Assembly (NCBI GenBank): GCA_021157985.1
Contig: JAGGVM010000087.1
Location: forward strand, 1-5,285
DNA length: 5,285 bases
From: Nitrososphaerota archaeon
GTDB taxonomy: Archaea > Thermoproteota > Nitrososphaeria_A > Caldarchaeales > Wolframiiraptoraceae
Direction: 5' to 3'
Shown here: piece after piece, positions 1 through 5,192 of the stretch
How positions within the stretch are numbered: the stretch's first letter is position 1
Layout: the number at the start of each line of letters is the position of its first letter
Position numbers and translations under genes: made by a program
Notes under the pieces: model-generated
Told to the model about the DNA's origin: nothing
The model's input: only the letters and a program-made list of their open reading frames with translations
The model's database searches: none

Positions 1-251
1 GACTTTATTATCCTCAGGTCGCTGGCCATCGGGTGATATCTGACGATGAGCTCGTCGACGAGTTGATCCGCTTCCCTCATCATGAACCTGAGCTGATCCG
101 AGAACATCCTCACCCTCTTAGGGTTCACGTCCTCATACGTCACCGCCTCCTCCATTGAGTCGCGGAGAACGCGGAGAGCCGTCGCCGCCATATCTCCTAT
201 GAGCCCCTTAAGCCTTTCAACTCCCTCCTCTAAGGGCCTTCGAAGGCTCAA
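1..251 (-). CDS. phoU: PhoU phosphate-transport regulator, N-terminal part (runs off the left edge)
   Basis: This is the first 83 codons of a PhoU protein, cut by the window edge. PhoU proteins are helical-bundle, metal-binding cytoplasmic proteins that restrain the Pst phosphate importer when phosphate is plentiful and feed into phosphate signalling. Seen here: an amphipathic, acidic helical sequence ending in RYHPMASDLRIIK (residues 71-83). It matches the family's hallmark P-x-A-S-D-L-R turn between helices of the first bundle. The TTG start was chosen because it is preceded by GGGTGA, an SD-like motif that includes the pstB stop codon, with a 6-base spacer. The GTG overlapping that stop leads into a frame that closes after 14 codons. 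The gene lies 6 bases downstream of pstB on the same strand, so the two are almost certainly co-transcribed and probably translationally coupled. Nothing can be said about the missing C-terminal bundle. Confidence 0.88.
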   Translation of the reverse strand, partial: MSLRRPLEEGVERLKGLIGDMAATALRVLRDSMEEAVTYEDVNPKRVRMFSDQLRFMMREADQLVDELIVRYHPMASDLRIIK

Positions 252-257
252 CCCGCG

Positions 258-263
258 TCACCC
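258..263 (-). promoter_or_regulatory. Shine-Dalgarno site for phoU overlapping the pstB stop
   Basis: GGGTGA on the minus strand contains the TGA stop of pstB. It contains GGTGA, part of the archaeal anti-SD complement AGGAGGTGATCC. Six bases separate it from the TTG of phoU. It decides the phoU start and suggests coupling of termination and re-initiation. Confidence 0.6.
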
Positions 264-1031
264 GATCCTCCCGATCACGTATTTCTCCGTTAGCTCGTGC
301 CTCGGCCTCGTGAAAACGGATGCAGCGTCACCCGACTCAACGACTTTCCCAAGATAGAGGAAGGCAACGTAGTCGCTTATCCTCGCTGCTTGACCCGGGT
401 TATGGGTGACCACTATGATCGTGTAATCTTTCTTCAGCTCGAGCATGAGCTCCTCTATCTTCGAGGCCGCAACAGGATCGAGGTTCGCGGTCGGTTCATC
501 CATCAAAATTATCTTGGGCTTCATCGCGAGAACCCTCGCGAGGCATAGCCTCTGCTTCTGGCCTCCGCTCAGCGCCGAAGCGGGCTTGGATAACTCGTCT
601 TTCACCTCATCCCATAGGTATGCTTTTTTGAGAGCCCATTCGACGAGATCGTCGAGCTCTTCCTTATCTTTAACCAATCCGTTCAGCTTAACTCCTATCG
701 CGACGTTTTCGTAGATCGAGAGATGCGGGAAGGGGTTTGGAACCTGGAAGACCATTCCCGCCATTCTCCGGACTTGGATCGGGTCTACTCCACTGTCGTA
801 GACGTTCACTCCATCTATGATGACTTTTCCCTTCACCCTCGCCGCCGGGTTGAGCTCGATGAGCCTGTTTATGCATCTCAGAAGGGTGCTCTTCCCGCAT
901 CCGCTCGGACCCATTATCGTGAAGACGACGTTCCTCGGAATCTTCAGGGAGACTTCCTTGAGTATCTGGTTTTCCCCGTACCAGGCGCTCAGCGACTCTA
1001 TCTCAACCGCCCAGCTCCTCGAATCGGTCAA
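258..1031 (-). CDS. pstB: Phosphate ABC transporter ATP-binding protein PstB
   Basis: PstB is the cytoplasmic ATPase of the PstSCAB importer and hydrolyses ATP to drive high-affinity phosphate uptake. The 257-residue product has the usual length and all ABC motifs: Walker [10 protein letters not shown] (41-49), Q-loop Gln96, signature LSGGQKQR (154-161), Walker B ILMDEP (175-180) and switch His210. PstB-specific traits separate it from other ABC ATPases: the [10 protein letters not shown] stretch (93-102), [15 protein letters not shown] (207-221) and the C-terminal [10 protein letters not shown]. After Walker B it reads TANLDP where bacterial PstB usually has TSALDP. The start is TTG. An in-frame stop lies four codons upstream and only non-start codons intervene, so this start is well fixed. 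A TATA-like TTATAT is centred about 28 bases upstream and no SD is seen, which suggests a leaderless mRNA. phoU follows 6 bases later. The upstream neighbour is a divergent MFS gene rather than pstA, so the permease genes are elsewhere. Confidence 0.96.
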   Translation of the reverse strand: MTDSRSWAVEIESLSAWYGENQILKEVSLKIPRNVVFTIMGPSGCGKSTLLRCINRLIELNPAARVKGKVIIDGVNVYDSGVDPIQVRRMAGMVFQVPNPFPHLSIYENVAIGVKLNGLVKDKEELDDLVEWALKKAYLWDEVKDELSKPASALSGGQKQRLCLARVLAMKPKIILMDEPTANLDPVAASKIEELMLELKKDYTIIVVTHNPGQAARISDYVAFLYLGKVVESGDAASVFTRPRHELTEKYVIGRIG

Positions 1032-1054
1032 TCCGGCGATTCAAATGCGGGACG

Positions 1055-1064
1055 AAATATAAGG
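1055..1064 (-). promoter_or_regulatory. TATA-like core promoter of pstB-phoU
   Basis: On the minus strand this reads CCTTATATTT. The centre of TTATAT (1057-1062) lies 28.5 bases before the TTG of pstB, so transcription would begin at or within a few bases of the start codon. The reverse complement AAATATAAGG is also AT-rich, so the element could act in both directions. Predicted from spacing and composition only. Confidence 0.55.
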
Positions 1065-1081
1065 ATAAAATCGCTTGGTTA

Positions 1082-1091
1082 AGGAATAAAG
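1082..1091 (+). promoter_or_regulatory. Possible TATA-like element for the MFS gene
   Basis: The plus strand reads AGGAATAAAG, a purine-rich stretch followed by an AT-rich one that resembles a BRE plus TATA box. Transcription would start near 1115 and give a leader of about 45 bases containing the palindrome, hairpin and SD described separately. A second AT-rich candidate, GGATAAAATC, lies at 1063-1072. Which one works cannot be decided from sequence. Confidence 0.3.
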
Positions 1092-1118
1092 CTGACCTTT
1101 TCGTAGGCTATTCTCGCT

Positions 1119-1130
1119 CAAGCCGGCTTG
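1119..1130. repeat. 12-base perfect palindrome upstream of the MFS gene
   Basis: CAAGCCGGCTTG is its own reverse complement over all 12 bases. It lies between the predicted divergent promoters and the MFS start, the usual place for a dimeric repressor site. With the upstream promoter candidates it would fall just after the MFS transcription start. Function is inferred; a palindrome this long is uncommon but can occur by chance. Confidence 0.45.
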
Positions 1131-1144
1131 GCTCTCAACGAGCC
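1130..1144 (+). other. Short hairpin in the putative MFS leader
   Basis: GGCTC and GAGCC form a perfect 5-base-pair stem around a TCAAC loop, ending 4 bases before the AGGTG ribosome binding site. It abuts the 12-base palindrome, sharing its last G. It could tune ribosome access, or it could be incidental. Confidence 0.3.
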
Positions 1145-1148
1145 TTAA

Positions 1149-1153
1149 AGGTG
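1149..1153 (+). promoter_or_regulatory. Ribosome binding site that favours the ATG start of the MFS gene
   Basis: AGGTG matches five bases of the archaeal anti-SD complement and stands 6 bases before the ATG at 1160. The alternative GTG start at 1151 lies inside this motif and has no SD of its own, so the ATG is preferred. Confidence 0.5.
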
Positions 1154-1159
1154 CGCGCG

Positions 1160-2320
1160 ATGTTTTCGAGGGAGTTCTTGCTCGCGGCCACGAGCTTCTT
1201 CTTCGCCGTCTCGCTATTCATGGTTCAGCCGATAATCCCCGTCTATCTCTACAAAGATCTCGAGACGTCTGAGCAGCTGGTCGGCGTGATAACCGCTCTA
1301 ATGGCTTTCTCATCCGTTTTCCTCAGGATTCCATGCGCCCTCTGCGCGAGGGGGAGAAGAGTGCTCGCGGCGATGATCGCGGGGCTCTCGCTGAACGCGT
1401 TCTCGCTTCTCGGATACGGGTTGAGCTGGGATCCATACGTCTTCGCGGTCTTCAGGGTTATTCACGGAGTAGCCCTCGCCCTAAACTACACCCTGCTCTT
1501 ATCGATCGCGAGCATGATCTCAGGCCAGGATAACCTCGAGGAATCCGTTACCGGTTACTCGATCTCGCTCGCGCTCGGTCTTTGGATCGGCCCCGCCTCC
1601 GGGGTTCTCCTCAGAGGTGTCATAGGGTTGAGGCAATTGATGTTCGCCGCATCTGGATTAGCTTCGATCTCGATTCTAAGCGGGTTGGCTTTATCGATCG
1701 GTCTCCGCGGATCTTGCTCGACCACGGTCTCCGACTCCGGTGACATCAAATCCTTCCTTAAGCCCGCTAACGTTTACCTCGGCTTAACCTATCTCTCCTT
1801 CATGTTCGCTTTCGGAGCTCTCTCGGCTTACGCCCCTCTGAAAGCCAAGCTCGACTTCGGTTTATCCGATCAACTGATAATACTCCTATTCACGGGCTAC
1901 TACTTCATAGTATTCTTGGCGAGGGTTTTCCTCTTGAAGGCCCGAGGTCTCAGAGAGTCAATAGGATCCCTGAGACTTCTCTCAGTCTCCTTGGTCTCCG
2001 GAGTTGTCGGTATGGTTCTCCTCGGCCTGAGCGGGGATGTCATCCTCTTCATGTTGAGCTTCAGCTTAACGGGCTTCGCGCATGGAACGGTCTTCCCCCT
2101 AACAGCCGCCCTGGTCGCACGCGAGACGCCCCACGGGCTAAGAGTAATCGGGAACTCCGTTTACTTGACCTCAGCCGATCTCGGAAACCTCCTTGGCCCC
2201 GTCTTCGTCTCCGGCCTCCTGGGCTTCACGTCCCTATCGTTTTCCCTCTCAGCCGCCTCGATCGCTCCCGCCCTCGGCTTGCTGATGGTTAGAAAGCTCC
2301 GCGGGCTCGGGCTGAGGTGA
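1160..2320 (+). CDS. Major facilitator superfamily (MFS) transporter, substrate unknown
   Basis: An integral membrane protein of 386 residues (389 from the GTG at 1151), normal for a 12-helix MFS carrier. In the 389-residue numbering, hydrophobic segments are visible near 9-33, 42-64, 71-92, 97-122, 134-158, 162-184, 207-229, 241-263, 275-293, 296-322, 333-357 and 360-379. A hydrophilic loop near 185-205 separates the two six-helix halves. Family signatures include a weak motif A in the helix 2-3 loop (CARGRR, 65-70, lacking the usual G-x-x-x-D-R), helix 4 RVIHG (102-106) and a motif C-like GLWIGPASG (143-151). The last is typical of proton-coupled exporters, which hints at efflux, but the substrate cannot be read. 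The ATG at 1160 is chosen for its AGGTG site 6 bases upstream. The gene is divergent from pstB and precedes the AbrB-PhoU gene on the same strand, so a phosphate-related role is possible but unproven. Confidence 0.88.
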   Translation: MFSREFLLAATSFFFAVSLFMVQPIIPVYLYKDLETSEQLVGVITALMAFSSVFLRIPCALCARGRRVLAAMIAGLSLNAFSLLGYGLSWDPYVFAVFRVIHGVALALNYTLLLSIASMISGQDNLEESVTGYSISLALGLWIGPASGVLLRGVIGLRQLMFAASGLASISILSGLALSIGLRGSCSTTVSDSGDIKSFLKPANVYLGLTYLSFMFAFGALSAYAPLKAKLDFGLSDQLIILLFTGYYFIVFLARVFLLKARGLRESIGSLRLLSVSLVSGVVGMVLLGLSGDVILFMLSFSLTGFAHGTVFPLTAALVARETPHGLRVIGNSVYLTSADLGNLLGPVFVSGLLGFTSLSFSLSAASIAPALGLLMVRKLRGLGLR

Positions 2321-2360
2321 CGTGGATATATAGCGTTGGATAAGTGTCCTGATCTCGGAT

Positions 2361-2372
2361 GAAACTATATAG
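2361..2372 (+). promoter_or_regulatory. BRE/TATA core promoter of the AbrB-PhoU gene
   Basis: GAAACTATATAG combines a purine-rich BRE-like GAAAC with a clear TATA box. TATATA (2366-2371) is centred 28.5 bases before the ATG at 2397, implying a leaderless transcript. A second TATATAG lies 39 bases upstream (2327-2333) and might give a longer transcript. The in-frame ATG at 2373 directly abuts the TATA box and would lie upstream of the transcription start. Confidence 0.65.
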
Positions 2373-2396
2373 ATGTGGCTTCTTCTCTGTAAGGTG

Positions 2397-3407
2397 ATGA
2401 AGAGTGATATATCTCTGAGGCGGGTTCAGATCACGGGGGGCTCGACCTACATCGTCTCGCTTCCGAAGAGTTGGGCTCAATCCCTGAACCTCAAGGCCGG
2501 GGACTACGTCCGATTAATCCCCCAGCCCGATAACAGCCTGCTCCTCGTTCCGGGTTCTGAGAGGGGGTCGTCCGAGGAGGCGGTGATAGCGGCTTCCCCG
2601 GAGTCTTCTCCGGAGGAGGTTGCGAGGGAGCTGATAGCGTGTTATCTCGCGGGCTATGACTCGATTAGGATAAGGCTGGACGGCAGGGTCGACGAGTTCA
2701 AGTCTTATCTGAAGAACGTGATGCGGACGAAGCTGATAGGATTGGAGCTCGTTGAGGAGTCGACGAACTACATGGTGGTTAGGTCTCTTATAGGCTACGT
2801 CGATCTCCCGATAGCCGACGCGATCAAGAGGATGAATCTCATAACGGTCTCGATGTGCAGGGACGCGATCAGGGCCTTGAAGACGAGGGACCGCTCCCTG
2901 ATGAACGACGTGATCCAGAGGGATGACGAGGTCGACAGGCTCTACCTCTTCTGCGTCAGGCAGCTTAAGTCTGCGGTCGAGAACGGGATCCTGATGAAGG
3001 AGGTGGGGCTGAGAAGCGCCCGAGAATGCCTCGGATACAGGCTGATAGTGAAGAGCATCGAGAGGGTTGCGGACCACGCGGTCAGGATCGCTTCCCAGGT
3101 CCCGGCGCTCAAGGCGAGGAGCAGGCTCGTCGATAGGATAGCGAAGCTCTCGGAGACCGTTTTCTCGATCTACGAGGCCTCGGTTCAATCTCTCTTCGAC
3201 TCGGATATGAGGCAGGCTAACCGGGTGATAACGAGGGTTCATGAGCTCGAGAGGGCTGAGAAGGAGCTCGTGAAGTCGATCTTCGAGTCGAGGACGGGGA
3301 TCGAGTCCGCGATAGCGCTGAGGCTCGTGATCGAAAGCCTTAGAAGGATAGCGGAGTACGCGGCCGATATAGCCGAGATCGTGATAAACTTGGCGATAAA
3401 GCGTTAG
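2397..3407 (+). CDS. AbrB-PhoU fusion: PhoU-like phosphate regulator with a SpoVT/AbrB DNA-binding domain
   Basis: A predicted cytoplasmic regulator of 336 residues. Residues 6-50 form a SpoVT/AbrB swapped-hairpin domain (RRVQITGGSTYIVSLPKSW, then LKAGDYVRL), normally a dimeric DNA-binding unit. A linker and an alpha/beta stretch follow (about 60-125, with YLAGYDSIRIRL and KLIGLELVEES). The PhoU helical bundles run from about 140 to the end. Diagnostic residues are RDDEVDRLY (175-183) and the family motif ERVADHAVRI (222-231); its counterpart in the last helices is LRRIAEYAADIAE (315-327). This matches the archaeal COG0704 type of PhoU-like protein in order and length. The ATG at 2397 is chosen over the in-frame ATG at 2373 (344 residues) because a TATA box ends at 2372 and the alignable AbrB domain begins soon after 2397. 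Its nearness to pstB-phoU suggests control of phosphate uptake genes, but the DNA target is unknown. Confidence 0.9.
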   Translation: MKSDISLRRVQITGGSTYIVSLPKSWAQSLNLKAGDYVRLIPQPDNSLLLVPGSERGSSEEAVIAASPESSPEEVARELIACYLAGYDSIRIRLDGRVDEFKSYLKNVMRTKLIGLELVEESTNYMVVRSLIGYVDLPIADAIKRMNLITVSMCRDAIRALKTRDRSLMNDVIQRDDEVDRLYLFCVRQLKSAVENGILMKEVGLRSARECLGYRLIVKSIERVADHAVRIASQVPALKARSRLVDRIAKLSETVFSIYEASVQSLFDSDMRQANRVITRVHELERAEKELVKSIFESRTGIESAIALRLVIESLRRIAEYAADIAEIVINLAIKR

Positions 3408-3775
3408 AGACCGCTCTCCGCCCTCGCTCCCTCTCCCCTCTTAAGCGATACCTCTCTCCGCAGGCTCTCCCTCAGCGCCGTGAGCTCCGAGATCTCCCTC
3501 CTAAGCCTCATCCGCTCCTCCTCGAGCTCCTTCACCCGCTCCCTCAGCTCCTTAACCCTGTCCTCGAGCTCCTGGAGCTGCTGCTTGAGCTCGTCGTATC
3601 TCTTCACGTCCGAGGACATTTTCCAGGTCAAGACGAACCTGTAAAGCTCCTCCTCGTTTCCCGAGAATATGATCTGGAAGTTCGCCATATTCCTCCGCGC
3701 ATCCACGGCATCCCTCCTAAAAACTCTTCTCCAGCGATTTTCCCGGATCTCGTTAAACAAGTCCGCTTTCTTCAT
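3404..3775 (-). CDS. Small hypothetical protein with a C-terminal coiled coil
   Basis: Not recognised as a named family. The product of 123 residues has a basic N-terminal stretch (about 1-30) and a short globular-looking segment, MANFQIIFSGNEEELYRFV (30-48). A long charged helix follows from about 57 to 113 with heptad-like spacing of leucines and Glu/Lys/Arg, a clear coiled-coil pattern that suggests self-association or partner binding. No membrane segment or signal peptide is seen. The start is uncertain. The ATG at 3775 has a TATA-like GGATAACC about 29 bases upstream. The internal ATG at 3688 (94 residues) follows GGAGG by three bases, and codon third positions look less GC-rich before it. 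It is divergent from the acyltransferase gene, and its stop codon overlaps the stop of the AbrB-PhoU gene by bases 3404-3407. A chance reading frame is unlikely given the coherent heptads, but its role is unknown. Confidence 0.7.
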   Translation of the reverse strand: MKKADLFNEIRENRWRRVFRRDAVDARRNMANFQIIFSGNEEELYRFVLTWKMSSDVKRYDELKQQLQELEDRVKELRERVKELEEERMRLRREISELTALRESLRREVSLKRGEGARAESGL

Positions 3776-3780
3776 CAATG

Positions 3781-3788
3781 GTTATTAG
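3781..3788 (+). promoter_or_regulatory. TATA-like element of the acyltransferase gene
   Basis: GTTATTAG on the plus strand: the centre of TTATTA (3782-3787) is 28.5 bases before the TTG at 3813. This equals the distance seen at pstB and the AbrB-PhoU gene, and again fits a leaderless mRNA. The match to a TATA box is weaker here. Confidence 0.45.
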
Positions 3789-3800
3789 CCCTCTCTCCAG

Positions 3801-3808
3801 GGTTATCC
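3801..3808 (-). promoter_or_regulatory. Weak TATA-like element for the coiled-coil gene
   Basis: On the minus strand this reads GGATAACC, centred about 29.5 bases before the ATG at 3775. It supports that start as leaderless, but the element is poor and lies within bases that would also surround the transcription start of the divergent gene. Confidence 0.25.
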
Positions 3809-3812
3809 CGCG

Positions 3813-5192
3813 TTGCCGGCGATACTCGATACGACGCTCAGGGAGGGGGAGCTCTACAGGCGCTTCCAGCCCGAGCTGAGGGCCAGGATAGCGGAGGCCC
3901 TCGCGGAGGTTGGGGTCGATAGGATCGAGCTGACCGTGGATTATCCGCCGAGGACTACGGAGAGGGATGTGAGGATAGTCTTGGACGTCTTGAGGAGCTA
4001 CGACGTCGAGGTAGTGATCCATGGAAGGGCTCTCCGAAGGGATATCGAGGCGGCGGCGAAGTACGACGTAGACGGGGTAGGCGTCTACATAGCGACTACC
4101 GAGATCCATCGGCGTTTCAAGCTCGGCGGGATAAGCCTCGAGGAGGCCGTGAAGAGACTTGAAGAGGCTTTGGAGATCGCGAAGGCCCAGGGCTTCAGCT
4201 ATAGGCGGGCGACCGTCGAGGATGCTTCGAGATATTACTTCGGAGAGGAGGGCGGGTTAGAGGCTCTCGCGGAGATCGTGAACGAGCTGGGGGAGGCGGG
4301 GGCGACGGTCGTAAGTGTCCCCGATACCTGCGGATCCCTAACTCCTCCTCAGGCAGGCGACTTCATCCGGAGGCTGAAGCAGGCTTGCAGGGTCCCGCTC
4401 TCAGCTCACTTCCACAACGACTACGGCCATGCCTCGGCGAACACGGTTGAAGCGGCCTTGGCGGGGGCCGAGGAGCTTCAGGTAACGGTTCTCGGGATAG
4501 GTGATCGGAACGGGATCGCCGATCTATACGAGGTTGCCGCGCCCTTGATCGACGTCCACGGCGTGGCCCTAAAGCTTAAGCGCGAGAAGCTGAGGGACCT
4601 GTACTCCGAGTTCTCGAAGCTCACCGGGATAAGGATTCCGTTCAGGCATCCGCTCAGCCTCGAGGCCCAGACCATAAGGGCGGGAGTCCATCAATCGATG
4701 GCGATAAACGCTCCGGAGGGCTACGTCCCGGCCGGCAAGATCGCGAACGACTTCGACCGGGTCTTCTTCGAGGCCACGACCTATCTCAGCAAGCGTTTGA
4801 TCCAGCGGGTTGTGCGATCGGAGCTGAGCGAAGCCGAGCTGAGGGAGATCTCATCGGAGATCGCGAGGCTCGCGGAGACGAGGGGAGGCGAGCTGAGCTC
4901 TAGGGAGGTCTCGGAGGCTCTTCGGGCCCGGGGCTACGAGGTAGATGAAAGCACGCTCAGCAGGCTTCTCAAGCCGCAGAAAGCATACATCCTCCTAAAC
5001 CTCGATCCAAGGTTCCCGGTGAGGGAGAAGATCCCGGAGATCCTGAGCTGGAGCGAGGTCGATGGGGTTGACGAGGTGTATGGGGACGCGGATCTCGTGG
5101 TCGTGGCGAGGCTCGTGGACGACGTGGTCGAAAGGATAAAGAGGCTCTTCGGAAGGGCGATCCTCAGGGTGAGAACCCTCATCGCTGACTAG
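3813..5192 (+). CDS. Homocitrate synthase-like acyltransferase (HMGL/LeuA family) with C-terminal RAM domain
   Basis: The family condenses acetyl-CoA with a 2-oxo acid. The closest pattern is homocitrate synthase (acetyl-CoA + 2-oxoglutarate), first step of alpha-aminoadipate lysine synthesis. In the 459 residues, a TIM barrel (about 1-245) carries DTTLREGEL (6-14) with Arg10 and Glu11, His70, R-x-T-x-E (132-136), VPDTCG (169-174), the metal-binding HFHND (199-203) and GIGDRNG (228-234). His70, Arg132 and Thr134 match positions that recognise the distal carboxylate of 2-oxoglutarate in homocitrate synthases. RAGVHQ (289-294) keeps the subdomain histidine. Residues about 390-456 form a RAM/Lrp-type effector domain, the layout of Sulfolobus LysS (about 461 residues), pointing to allosteric control. 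Odd: Leu14 replaces the near-invariant Gln of LREGEQ. The TTG start is the only candidate after an in-frame stop at 3786. Isopropylmalate, citramalate or Re-citrate synthase remain possible. Confidence 0.85.
   Translation: MPAILDTTLREGELYRRFQPELRARIAEALAEVGVDRIELTVDYPPRTTERDVRIVLDVLRSYDVEVVIHGRALRRDIEAAAKYDVDGVGVYIATTEIHRRFKLGGISLEEAVKRLEEALEIAKAQGFSYRRATVEDASRYYFGEEGGLEALAEIVNELGEAGATVVSVPDTCGSLTPPQAGDFIRRLKQACRVPLSAHFHNDYGHASANTVEAALAGAEELQVTVLGIGDRNGIADLYEVAAPLIDVHGVALKLKREKLRDLYSEFSKLTGIRIPFRHPLSLEAQTIRAGVHQSMAINAPEGYVPAGKIANDFDRVFFEATTYLSKRLIQRVVRSELSEAELREISSEIARLAETRGGELSSREVSEALRARGYEVDESTLSRLLKPQKAYILLNLDPRFPVREKIPEILSWSEVDGVDEVYGDADLVVVARLVDDVVERIKRLFGRAILRVRTLIAD

Noticed and set aside
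723..1082. Plus-strand open frame of 119 codons over the 5' part of pstB and its promoter
   Set aside because: It is antisense to a certain PstB, shows no recognisable motif and runs across the predicted promoter.
1130..1144. Hairpin considered as an intrinsic terminator
   Set aside because: The stem is only five base pairs, no T-run follows, and it lies just before a start codon rather than after a gene.
2321..2396. Two TATATAG elements 39 bases apart considered as a repeat or mobile-element scar
   Set aside because: Only the seven-base TATA core is shared; the flanks differ. Tandem promoters explain it better.
2514..3242. Minus-strand open frame of 242 codons
   Set aside because: It lies entirely antisense to the AbrB-PhoU gene. 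Its product is rich in Arg, Pro, His and Leu with no domain, as expected for the shadow of a GC-rich gene.
3753..4109. Minus-strand open frame of 118 codons opposite the start of the acyltransferase gene
   Set aside because: It is antisense to strongly conserved catalytic motifs and its composition is Arg/Pro/Asp-rich, typical of a shadow frame.
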